Positions 1 to 6,446 are shown, counted from the first letter of the stretch. The stretch: DNA of 12,226 nt from Acidobacteriaceae bacterium (GCA_003154055.1 PMCH01000067.1:27147-39372), one strand, 5' to 3'. Made by a program: numbers and translations. The notes: generated from the letters alone by a model not told the origin.

Positions 1-372
1 CTCGAGTTCATCGAGAAGCACGTTGCTTGCGTAAAGTGCCTCCGGTCCGGCGTCGGGCGAAGGCAGCAGGTCTTCGAACCGCAGCAGTTCGTCGTCATCC
101 TCGTTGCGCGCAGCGACGGTATCGCTGAAGCTCACCGGCTTCTGCTTGCGGAAGAGGTCGGTGATGCGATTCCGCGCCACGCGGAATAGCCAGCCCGTGA
201 CGTGCTCGATCGGCATCAGCAGGCGATTCGCTTCCACCAGTTCGTAGAAGACGTCCTGCAGAATGTCTTCAGCGTCGCGCGGGTCGGGCACGCGCCGGCG
301 AATGAAGTTGCGCAGCCGGGACTGCTCCCGCTTCACCACTTCGGAGATCCGCTGGTCCTGTTCGATTGCCAT
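1..372 (-). CDS. ECF-type RNA polymerase sigma factor, N-terminal part (cut by window edge)
   Basis: Reading the minus strand from the ATG at 372-370 gives 124 open codons to the edge of the window. The protein begins MAIEQDQRISEVVKREQ and carries a sigma-70 region 2. The helix with the DAEDILQDVFYELVEA block lies at about residues 33-48, and the core-binding/-10-recognition stretch HVTGWLFRVARNRITDLFRKQ at about 57-77. A short acidic linker (NEDDDELLRFEDLLPSPDA) follows. Region 4, the -35-binding half, would lie beyond the left edge. Such factors direct RNA polymerase to a small regulon, usually under a partner anti-sigma factor, which is not in view. The ATG has GGAG only 3 nt upstream; an in-frame stop 10 codons upstream limits alternatives to a CTG four codons earlier. 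The target regulon cannot be told from this fragment. Confidence 0.88.
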   Translation of the reverse strand, partial: MAIEQDQRISEVVKREQSRLRNFIRRRVPDPRDAEDILQDVFYELVEANRLLMPIEHVTGWLFRVARNRITDLFRKQKPVSFSDTVAARNEDDDELLRFEDLLPSPDAGPEALYASNVLLDELE

Positions 373-567
373 CCGCTCCAGGCTCGCCGCGTCCTTCTGC
401 TACGGTTGTAGACGAATGAGGGGTGCGGATATTGTAGGCTCGCTAAGCTGCTGAGGACGATGGCCCGGACTAGCGGCGGGGTGGCGGTTGGGCTACTTTA
501 ACGTGGAAGTACCGCGCGGGTTTGTCTTCGAACATTCCAGAGTTCAGGAGAGGCCAGTTGTATCGAA
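373..567. other. 195-bp gap between bshB1 and the sigma factor gene
   Basis: I find no gene here. On the minus strand a TACAAT hexamer (431-436 on plus as ATTGTA) fits a -10 element about 50 nt upstream of the sigma factor ATG, but no convincing -35 lies 16-18 nt above it. It suggests that the sigma factor has its own promoter and is not simply the tail of the bshB1 unit. No strong terminator hairpin is visible after the bshB1 stop. Confidence 0.3.
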
Positions 568-1353
568 TCAGATGGACTTCACCGGGATCGCCAGCAGATC
601 ATCCACCAGCCCGACTTCCTTCTGCACGAACGGTTCGCCGTAGGTCACCCCACCCATCATCCCGTAAAACCGCGCCATGGATTCCACCCGCGCGCGAATT
701 TCAGCCTGGGCGGGAAAGATTCCGCTTCCAGCCTGCTGATCGCTGAACTGGGACTTGTAGGCCATCAAGGACGCCATGCGCGCCTCGAACTGGTCGGTGA
801 TGTCCACGATGAACGTCGGCCGCACGTCTTGATAGAGGCTGGCATACACGATCTTGAACGGACGATGCGGCGCCACGCCTTCGTGAGCCAAAGCGCCTAA
901 ATCATAGAAGGAAACGCTCGACCCGACGATCGGGGGCGTTTGGCTGATATCCAGTTTCGCCAGGCCCGCCAGAAAACATGCCTCATATCCCAGCACGGAG
1001 GCCGTGTAGTGGTCGGGATGGCGTCCCTGCCAGTAGGGAAGGATCACGACCCGCGGGCGTTGGTGGCGGAGCACGCGCGCCACTTTCAGACGGTTCTCCC
1101 AGGTATTTTCGACCCGCCCGTCGGGGATATCGAGCGCGTGCCGCCAGGAAACTTTCAGGATGCGCGTCGCCTCGGCCGATTCGAGCGCCCGTTCTTCGGC
1201 GGTGCCGCGCGTTCCCATTTCGCCTTGCGTGAGGTCGAGGATGCCGGTGCGATATCCGCGTTCGGCCATTTTAAGCAGCGTTCCGCCGCAGGTCTGCTCC
1301 ACGTCATCGCGGTGCGCGGCTAGAGCCAGAATGTCGAGGGCTGTGCTTTCCAT
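568..1353 (-). CDS. bshB1: LmbE/PIG-L-type deacetylase, BshB1-like (bacillithiol biosynthesis)
   Basis: A 261-residue LmbE-family zinc deacetylase. BshB enzymes remove the acetyl group from GlcNAc-malate to give GlcN-malate, the second step of bacillithiol synthesis in the cytosol. The metal site is clear: H14, D16 and D17 in AHRDDVE near the N-terminus, and H112/H115 in GRHPDH. The D39-L-T-Q-G-E-M-G-TRG segment and the C-terminal YKSQF and YGEPF motifs match the BshB1 subgroup. The usual proline of the AHPDD motif is arginine here (R15), while the ligands are kept. The ATG at 1353 is the only start compatible with the motif at residue 14. No Shine-Dalgarno precedes it; a heptamer repeat array ends 7 nt upstream. 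bshA and bshC are not in the window, so a related LmbE deacetylase role is possible. Confidence 0.85.
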   Translation of the reverse strand: MESTALDILALAAHRDDVEQTCGGTLLKMAERGYRTGILDLTQGEMGTRGTAEERALESAEATRILKVSWRHALDIPDGRVENTWENRLKVARVLRHQRPRVVILPYWQGRHPDHYTASVLGYEACFLAGLAKLDISQTPPIVGSSVSFYDLGALAHEGVAPHRPFKIVYASLYQDVRPTFIVDITDQFEARMASLMAYKSQFSDQQAGSGIFPAQAEIRARVESMARFYGMMGGVTYGEPFVQKEVGLVDDLLAIPVKSI

Positions 1354-1360
1354 AGGCTTT

Positions 1361-1510
1361 GGTCGTTAGTTCGTAGTCAATGGTCGGTACTCGTTAGTCG
1401 TTGGGGCGGTATCGCCGATTTCAACGCCTGTGCGTTTCCCGAAGAGTATCAGTCCAAGGCCCACTGCCAATTGCCAATCGCCAACGACCAACGACTAGCG
1501 ACTGCCGACG
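1361..1510. repeat. Head-to-head degenerate 7-bp repeat arrays between bshB1 and the ABC permease
   Basis: Two arrays face each other. The left one (1361-1402) is six consecutive 7-mers close to RGTCGTT, such as GGTCGTT, AGTCGTT and ACTCGTT. The right one (1462-1510) is seven 7-mers of the reverse-complement type AACGACY, such as AACGACC, AACGACT and AATCGCC. The best-matching arms are 1392-1404 and 1488-1500 (12 of 13 bases complementary). The roughly 60 bp between them has no clear content apart from a small GGCG/CGCC hairpin. The right array runs into the end of the permease gene and supplies its stop codon; the left array forms the leader of bshB1. The period is seen directly; function is unknown. 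Confidence 0.75.
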
Positions 1511-2316
1511 GTTCTCCGATTCGCCACCGCAAATGCCAGGCCGAACATGAACATCGTAAACAGCACCAGCGTCAGGATCGACGCGGTCAGCGTAAAGGAC
1601 AAAGAACTTGGCGCCAGCGGATACATCAGCGTCCGCAACGCTTCCACCCCGTATGTCAGCGGGTTGATGTACATCACGGCGCGAATCCATCGCGAAGCGC
1701 CGGAAAGAGGGAAGAGCGCGCCCGACAGCAGCCAGAGCGGGATCAGGAATAGATTGATGATGGCGTGAAACGACTGGCTCGAGTCCATCGGCCAGGCGAT
1801 GGCGAATCCCAGAGCGGTCAGCGCGAACGACGTCAAGAACACCGTCAGGACGATCAACCCAAACGACGCCAGCGTCATGTGTACACCGACGAGCGGCGCG
1901 AACACCAGAAAGATCAGTCCCTGTATGGTGGCCAGCGTAGTTCCGCCCAGCACTTTTCCAAGTACGATGGCCGCCCGGGGCACCGGCGCCACCAGTACCG
2001 AAAGCAGGAAGCCTTCATTTCGATCTTCAATTACCGACATCATGGTGAAGATGGCCGTGAAGAGCACGATCATCACCAGCGCGCCCGGATAAAAATAGTC
2101 GAGGTAGTGTTGCTGACCGGCCGCCTGCCCAGAACGAAATGAAGTTCCGAAACCCGACCCGATCACAATCCAGAACAATAGCGGGGACAAAATCACGCCC
2201 GCCACCCGCCCGCGCTGCCGGTAAAAGCGCACCACCTCACGCCACCAGAGCGTGAAGGCAGGCAGCAAAACCCCCACCGATGGAGCACGACTTGCCGGGA
2301 TTGCCGCGGTCGCCAT
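1495..2316 (-). CDS. ABC-2 type transporter permease
   Basis: A 273-residue integral membrane protein of the ABC-2 exporter family, the partner of the ATPase just upstream. About six membrane segments can be seen, near residues 38-56, 78-95, 118-143, 150-175, 185-205 and 243-266. Family landmarks are EDRNEGFLLSVLVAPVPR (97-114), a coupling-helix region, and SGALFPLSG followed by INPLTYGVEALRTL (217-230). The latter is the usual C-terminal signature of drug/polysaccharide/NodJ-like exporters. I chose the ATG at 2316. A longer frame starting at 2388 would translate a heptamer repeat array into 24 unlikely extra residues. No Shine-Dalgarno is visible at 2316. The last residues (TVGSR) and the stop are encoded in the neighbouring repeat array. 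Substrate unknown; position behind ctaA-ctaB suggests a role in respiratory or envelope assembly. Confidence 0.87.
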   Translation of the reverse strand: MATAAIPASRAPSVGVLLPAFTLWWREVVRFYRQRGRVAGVILSPLLFWIVIGSGFGTSFRSGQAAGQQHYLDYFYPGALVMIVLFTAIFTMMSVIEDRNEGFLLSVLVAPVPRAAIVLGKVLGGTTLATIQGLIFLVFAPLVGVHMTLASFGLIVLTVFLTSFALTALGFAIAWPMDSSQSFHAIINLFLIPLWLLSGALFPLSGASRWIRAVMYINPLTYGVEALRTLMYPLAPSSLSFTLTASILTLVLFTMFMFGLAFAVANRRTVGSR

Positions 2317-2322
2317 AGGAAT

Positions 2323-2392
2323 ATTTGTAATTTGTGATTGGTAATTTGTAATTTCGACTCGCCTCGGCTTGAAATTACCAATTGCCAATTCG
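2323..2392. repeat. AT-rich 7-bp repeat arrays, inverted, between ABC ATPase and permease genes
   Basis: Positions 2323-2357 are five tandem 7-mers close to ATTTGTA (ATTTGTA, ATTTGTG, ATTGGTA and so on). Positions 2371-2392 read, on the minus strand, as AATTGGC then AATTGGT, again with period 7. Perfect 11-bp arms ATTGGTAATTT (2337-2347) and AAATTACCAAT (2372-2382) could form a hairpin across an unrelated GC-rich centre. The 12-mer CCAATTGCCAAT at 2378-2389 recurs exactly at 1467-1478, which ties this element to the array near 1361-1510. On the message it forms the leader of the permease and separates it from the otherwise tightly packed upstream genes. Confidence 0.7.
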
Positions 2393-3415
2393 TCAGTGTT
2401 TCTTCTTCTTCTTGCTCTTCTTCTCGTCCGCTGGCTCCTCGTTCCAGAACCTGTGTCCGGTGCGGTGAATGAACACGTCCTCCAGGGTAGGTTTCCTCAC
2501 GCTCAAGGCGTGAATCTCGCCCGGAAAAGCTTCGACCACATCCGGAATGAAACGATGTCCATTCTCGATCTCCAGCCGGACGTTTGCATCCATGACGGTC
2601 GCGTCCACATGAAACCTGGTGCGAATCTGCTCCGCCAGGGCCTCGGGATCGCGCGCCTCCAGCAAGATCACGTCGCCGCCGATCTCGCGGGTCAACTCTT
2701 CCGGCGTGCCGAGCGCAACCAGTTTGCCTTCATTCAGGATGGCCAGCCGGTCGCAGCGCTCCGCTTCCTCCATCAGGTGGGTCGTCACAATCACCGAGAC
2801 GTGTTCCTGATCGCGCAGGACCCTCAGGTACTGCCAGAGGTCCCGCCGCGCGCCTGGATCGAGCCCGGTCGTCGGTTCGTCCAACAACAGCACCTCCGGA
2901 TGATGCAGCAGCCCTTTCGCCAGTTCAACGCGTCTCTGCATTCCGCCGGAAAAGGATTCCACCCGGTCCTGGGCGCGGTCGAGCAACCCCACCCTGGTCA
3001 GGATTTCTTCAATGCGCGCTTTCAAGGCAGGCCCGTGCAACCCATAGAGGTGTCCCTGGTGCCAGAGGTTTTCGTAGGCGGTCAGCTTCGGATCCACACT
3101 CTGAGCCTGGAATACCACGCCGATATGCCGCCGCAACTCGGCCGGATCACGCACCACGTTCAGCCCCGCGATCACCGCCGTTCCAGCGCTTGGGGCCATG
3201 AGTGTGGAGAGAATCCGAAACAGAGTGGTCTTCCCGCTACCATTCGGCCCGAGAAGCCCGAACAGTTCCGCCGGACGAACGTCAAAGGAAATTCCACCGA
3301 GCGCAGTCCGGTTCTGATACCGGTGTACCAGATCGCGCACAGAAATAATCGGGTTGGCGGCGAGGGACTGCGGCTCCGGCGCGGCATGCTCGATCGCACT
3401 GGTATTCGGGGTCAC
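2393..3415 (-). CDS. ABC transporter ATP-binding protein
   Basis: A 340-residue ATPase that should power the ABC-2 permease downstream. The nucleotide-binding domain covers about residues 23-240. It shows Walker A GPNGSGKT (56-63), Q-loop Q103, the signature SFSGGMQ (154-160), Walker B VLLLDE (175-180), D-loop GLD, and the switch histidine H213. The next 80 residues (to about 325) contain the TLEDVFIHRTGH segment common in DrrA/CcmA-like exporters. The C-terminus is odd: EEPADEKKSKKKKKH, a lysine-rich tail encoded by a run of AAG/AAA codons. The start is GTG at 3415, three bases after the ctaB stop, so translation is probably coupled; no clear Shine-Dalgarno is seen. Direction of transport (export) follows from the family; the substrate is unknown. 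Confidence 0.92.
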   Translation of the reverse strand: MTPNTSAIEHAAPEPQSLAANPIISVRDLVHRYQNRTALGGISFDVRPAELFGLLGPNGSGKTTLFRILSTLMAPSAGTAVIAGLNVVRDPAELRRHIGVVFQAQSVDPKLTAYENLWHQGHLYGLHGPALKARIEEILTRVGLLDRAQDRVESFSGGMQRRVELAKGLLHHPEVLLLDEPTTGLDPGARRDLWQYLRVLRDQEHVSVIVTTHLMEEAERCDRLAILNEGKLVALGTPEELTREIGGDVILLEARDPEALAEQIRTRFHVDATVMDANVRLEIENGHRFIPDVVEAFPGEIHALSVRKPTLEDVFIHRTGHRFWNEEPADEKKSKKKKKH

Positions 3416-3418
3416 AGG

Positions 3419-4351
3419 TTAGTTTACGCCGTTGAGCATCATCAAGGCGAACAGCAGAGGAAGGTAGATTACGCTCGCCTGCAGAAGTTGGCGGGCCCGT
3501 TGCTTGGAGCGTGGTGCGTTCATGGGAAGTCCAAGCGTCGCCAGCCGCGCCCCGAAATAGCAGAGCGCGATGCCCATCACGATCGCACCTACGAAATAAA
3601 TCCTCCCCGACATTCCCAGAAACACCGGGGCCAGGCTTACTGGAATCAGGCCGAGCGAATAGAGCAGAATCTGGCGGCCGGTAATAGCGCCCGTCTCTTC
3701 GAGCACCGGCAACATCTGGATATCACCGGCTGCGTAATCCTCGCGATACATCCAGGCAATGGAATAGAAATGCGGGAACTGCCAGAAGAACACGATCGCA
3801 AACATGACCAAAGCGCCTAGTTCGAGCCGGCCGCGTGCGGCCGTCCAGCCCAGGACGCCGGGCATCGCTCCGGGAATGGCTCCGACGAAAGTGCAAATCG
3901 GATGCACGCGCTTCAGCGGGGTATAAGCTGCCAGGTACACGAAGGCGGTTGCCAGCGTCAGCAACCCGGTTAATGCGTTGGTCGTGAACGCCAGGTAAAA
4001 GGCGCCGCCTACTGTCAGCAGCACTCCTGCGATCGTTCCATGGAGCAGGCTCATGCGTCCCGAAGGCAACGGACGCCTCGCCGTGCGGCGCATCCGGGCA
4101 TCCACCTGGCATTCCATGACTTCGTTGAGCGCGGCTGTTCCTCCCGAAACCAGGCCAATTCCCAGCAGAGCGTGCAACAGGCTCCACGAAAGGGAAGAGA
4201 CGCCGCTCCGCATCGCCCCGAAATAGAAGCCACACCACGCGGTCATGACGATGAGTGTTGTCACGCGCAGTTTGGTGAGTTCGGCGTAGTCGCGCAGCAG
4301 CGCTTGAATCCAGCTGCGGGAAATGTCAGGAAAGCGGTAGGAGAGGCTCAC
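3419..4351 (-). CDS. ctaB: Protoheme IX farnesyltransferase (heme O synthase)
   Basis: A 310-residue UbiA-family membrane prenyltransferase. It attaches farnesyl diphosphate to heme b, giving heme O, which CtaA then oxidises to heme A for cytochrome oxidase. Typical blocks are YAELTKLRVTTLIVMTAW (22-39), the first allylic-diphosphate motif NEVMECQVDARMRRTARRPLPSG (76-98), YTPLKRVHPICTFVGAIPGAMPG (143-165) and FWQFPHFYSIAWMYREDYAAGD (189-210). About eight to nine hydrophobic helices are present, with a C-terminal helix ending near residue 306. In the first motif the usual NxxxDxxxD reads N76-xxx-E80-xxx-D84. The frame stays open upstream to 4702 inside ctaA, but that part is only a shadow. The start is GTG at 4351-4349, which overlaps the ctaA stop in the four bases GTGA, so the two proteins are probably made by coupled translation. 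Confidence 0.93.
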   Translation of the reverse strand: MSLSYRFPDISRSWIQALLRDYAELTKLRVTTLIVMTAWCGFYFGAMRSGVSSLSWSLLHALLGIGLVSGGTAALNEVMECQVDARMRRTARRPLPSGRMSLLHGTIAGVLLTVGGAFYLAFTTNALTGLLTLATAFVYLAAYTPLKRVHPICTFVGAIPGAMPGVLGWTAARGRLELGALVMFAIVFFWQFPHFYSIAWMYREDYAAGDIQMLPVLEETGAITGRQILLYSLGLIPVSLAPVFLGMSGRIYFVGAIVMGIALCYFGARLATLGLPMNAPRSKQRARQLLQASVIYLPLLFALMMLNGVN

Positions 4352-5325
4352 GCGGCCACCGGTTTCCGCTCGCTTCCAGGGACGCGTTCCTCGAACGAAA
4401 CCGGAACGTGGCGCCAGACCTGAATGGCGAGAACTACGGTTGTAGCCAGCAGCAAAGCTCCCACCGCGACATGGATCACGGTCGAGGTGACCATGGGCAG
4501 TTCGGGTTGTGCGGCGTCTTTGCCCCACATGACGCGGGTGATGAAGGCGAGGAAGCCGAGGCACAATTGGCCGACCATCAGGCTGAGCATGATGATGGCA
4601 GGGCGGCGAACCGCCTCGATGTGGGAATAGACGGAAATGGCGCGGACCGCTGTCCACGACAACACGACCGCCACCACGCCGGCGTGAATCACATGCGGCC
4701 ACCAGCTCAGTCCGTTATGACGGAACATCGCACCCAGAAGCAATTGCACATACAGCACAAAGATCGAAAGCAAGGTCAGCGTGAACAATGACGGGCGGCG
4801 CGCATCGAGTTCCACCCGGGGTTGCTCCTCAATCCACCGGCGCCCGGTAAAGACGGCAATCGCCACCGCGATACAGAAAAAAGTCTGCGCCATCGCGGCA
4901 TGAGCACTCGAGACCGCCGGAGGCAGGAAAAACAACACCGTAATTCCACCCAGGATGCCTTGCGCGATCACAGTTCCGAGTGCCGCGAGGCCCAACATGC
5001 GCAGCCAGCGCCGTTTCTCGACCCGCCAGGTCCAAACCGCCAAGATGATGGTCAACAGGCCAACGAACTCCGCCACCATGCGGTGGCCGTGCTCGTACTT
5101 GATCCCGCCGACCATGCGCGGAATCTTGTAGAAGGACCCGAAGGTGGTGGGCCAGTCCGGAACCGAAAGGCCGGCGTCATTGCTGGTCACCAGCGCTCCC
5201 GCCACAATCAGCAGGAGCGTAACGCTGGCAGTGAAGATGGCGAAACGGTGAAGCCCGCCATGATATGGAACTGCGATTGATTTCAGATCGGTCCCCACGA
5301 CAAACCTGGCCCCGCAGCGCTGCAC
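4348..5325 (-). CDS. ctaA: Heme A synthase (COX15/CtaA family)
   Basis: A 325-residue, eight-helix membrane oxygenase that turns heme O into heme A. The N-terminal half has GALVTSNDAGLSVPDWPTTFGSF (43-65), a family hallmark, then E78-x-x-H81 in YEHGHRMVAE and H142 in SSAHAAMAQ. The C-terminal half has H214 in HVIHAG and H285 in TVIHVAVGA. Thus all four conserved histidines and the catalytic-site glutamate are present. It comes first in the ctaA-ctaB-ABC unit and shares its stop with the ctaB start. I chose the GTG at 5325 because AGAGG lies just upstream; a GTG nine codons further in (GTG at about 5298-5296, AGG upstream) is also possible. The gap upstream forms a strong hairpin that would bury the ribosome-binding site of the longer start. 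Confidence 0.93.
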   Translation of the reverse strand: MQRCGARFVVGTDLKSIAVPYHGGLHRFAIFTASVTLLLIVAGALVTSNDAGLSVPDWPTTFGSFYKIPRMVGGIKYEHGHRMVAEFVGLLTIILAVWTWRVEKRRWLRMLGLAALGTVIAQGILGGITVLFFLPPAVSSAHAAMAQTFFCIAVAIAVFTGRRWIEEQPRVELDARRPSLFTLTLLSIFVLYVQLLLGAMFRHNGLSWWPHVIHAGVVAVVLSWTAVRAISVYSHIEAVRRPAIIMLSLMVGQLCLGFLAFITRVMWGKDAAQPELPMVTSTVIHVAVGALLLATTVVLAIQVWRHVPVSFEERVPGSERKPVAA

Positions 5326-5382
5326 GCCGCCTCTGCTAGTGATCGCAAACAGGCCATTCTAGCAGAAGGGTAGAGAGGCGGC
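5326..5382 (-). promoter_or_regulatory. Inverted-repeat leader of ctaA that pairs its ribosome-binding site
   Basis: The whole gap between the isocitrate dehydrogenase stop and the ctaA start is an inverted repeat. GCCGCCTCT and AGAGGCGGC (5326-5334 with 5374-5382) are perfect 9-bp arms at the very ends. TCTGCTAG/CTAGCAGA (5332-5339 with 5359-5366) is a perfect 8-bp inner pair, sharing three bases with the outer arm. On a minus-strand transcript, one side is continuous (CTAGCAGAGGCGGC, directly followed by GTG) and the other has a bulge of about 7 nt. The putative ctaA Shine-Dalgarno AGAGG is inside the stem. The pairing is seen in the sequence; a control function is inference. There is no U-run, so a classical terminator is unlikely. 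Confidence 0.55.
5356..5364 (-). promoter_or_regulatory. Candidate extended -10 promoter element for ctaA
   Basis: The minus strand reads TGC TAGAAT, that is TG-n plus a hexamer matching TATAAT at five of six positions. Transcription would begin near 5349, about 24 nt before the GTG. No good -35 is present, as is common for extended -10 promoters. If used, this transcript lacks the 5' half of the hairpin and leaves the ribosome-binding site free. Confidence 0.35.
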
Positions 5383-6432
5383 TTACCGCGGCCCTCCTGA
5401 AGAGACTGTTACCGGCGCGGCGGAACTCGGATTTTCAATCGCCTCAATAATGGCGTCGGCAAACTCCGACGTGCCCGCGCTTCCACCCACATCCCGCGTC
5501 AGCTTGCTGCGGTCGCGGTACACATGATCGAGGGCCTGCCGGATTTTCTGCGCGGCATCGTGCTCGCCCAGGTGGCGCAGCATTAGCAGGCCTGAGCGCA
5601 ACACGGCCGTAGGGTTCGCTATATTTCTGCCGGCAATATCCGGCGCAGAGCCGTGCACGGCTTCGAAGATCGCGCACTCGTGCCCGAAATTCGCGCCCGG
5701 CACCAGGCCCAGTCCGCCGACCAGACCCGCGCACAGATCGGAAACAATGTCGCCGTACAGATTCTCCATGAGCAGAATGTCGTATTGATATGGGTTCATC
5801 ACCAGTTGCATGCAGGTGTTGTCCACGATGTGTTCGCCATAGGTGATCTCGGGGTATTCCTTGGACACGGTGCGCGAACACCGCAGGAACAGTCCGTCCG
5901 ACATCTTCATGATGTTGGCTTTGTGGATCGAGTGGACCTTCCGCCGCTTGTTCTTGCGCGCATACTCGAACGCAAACCGGGAGATACGCGTGGAAGCTTT
6001 TTCGGTGATGATCTTCAGGCTCTCGACCACCCCCGGGACGACTTCATGCTCGATTCCGGAGTAGAGCCCTTCCGTGTTCTCGCGCATGATAATCAGGTCC
6101 ACATCGGGATAGCGCGTCGGGATATGGGGCAGATTGCGGATCGGCCGGAAGTTCGCGAACAGCTCAAAGCGCTTGCGCAGTTCCACGTTGATGCTGGAAA
6201 ACCCGCCGCCTATCGGAGTCGTGACCGGCCCCTTCAGCCCAACGCGCGTGCGTTCAATGGATTCGGTGAGTTCCCTGGGAATGTATTCCTTGTATTTCTC
6301 GAAGGCCTCGGCGCCCGCGGCGTAGCTCTCCCATTCAAACTTCACGCCGGTAGCTTCCATGATGCGGATCGCGGCCCGGGTGACTTCTGGTCCGATCCCG
6401 TCGCCGGGAATGAGAGTAATTTTGTGAGCCAT
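5383..6432 (-). CDS. NAD-dependent isocitrate dehydrogenase (isocitrate/isopropylmalate dehydrogenase family)
   Basis: A 349-residue enzyme that oxidatively decarboxylates isocitrate to 2-oxoglutarate in the TCA cycle. It is of the short NAD-type class related to mitochondrial IDH3. It opens with ITLIPGDGIGPEV. The substrate-binding segment GGGFSSINVELRKRFELFANFRP (75-97) has the serine and asparagine typical of isocitrate enzymes, with R86, R96 and R117 (MRENTEGLYSG). Catalytic Y124 and K171 (HKAN) and metal aspartates D204, D228 and D232 are present. HGSAPDIAG (260-268) with Asp-Ile after the hairpin points to NAD, not NADP; N273 follows. The ATG at 6432 is preceded by GGGA at about 6 nt. 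The gene lies between nrdR and ctaA with 57-nt gaps on both sides. Isopropylmalate or homoisocitrate use is less likely given the SxN motif. Confidence 0.9.
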   Translation of the reverse strand: MAHKITLIPGDGIGPEVTRAAIRIMEATGVKFEWESYAAGAEAFEKYKEYIPRELTESIERTRVGLKGPVTTPIGGGFSSINVELRKRFELFANFRPIRNLPHIPTRYPDVDLIIMRENTEGLYSGIEHEVVPGVVESLKIITEKASTRISRFAFEYARKNKRRKVHSIHKANIMKMSDGLFLRCSRTVSKEYPEITYGEHIVDNTCMQLVMNPYQYDILLMENLYGDIVSDLCAGLVGGLGLVPGANFGHECAIFEAVHGSAPDIAGRNIANPTAVLRSGLLMLRHLGEHDAAQKIRQALDHVYRDRSKLTRDVGGSAGTSEFADAIIEAIENPSSAAPVTVSSGGPR

Positions 6433-6446
6433 AGATGATCCCGTAG

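Noticed and set aside
1361..1510. CRISPR array or IS-element ends
   Set aside because: Units are only 7 bp, contiguous and without spacers; there is no transposase gene and no target duplication that I can see.
2317..2388. Upstream start for the ABC permease at 2388
   Set aside because: The extra 24 residues translate a heptamer repeat array; the family N-terminus fits the ATG at 2316.
2369..3820. Long plus-strand open frame (483 codons) across the ABC ATPase and ctaB genes
   Set aside because: It is antisense to two clear genes with intact motifs; its protein is rich in His, Arg, Gln and Pro with no domain, typical of a shadow frame in GC-rich DNA.
4352..4702. N-terminal extension of ctaB to 427 residues
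   Set aside because: The added 117 residues overlap ctaA in another frame and have no similarity to a CtaB N-terminus; the GTG at 4351 with GTGA overlap gives the normal family length.
5653..6438. Plus-strand open frame of 261 codons opposite the isocitrate dehydrogenase
   Set aside because: Mirror of a strongly conserved gene; no recognisable domain and no ribosome-binding site of note.
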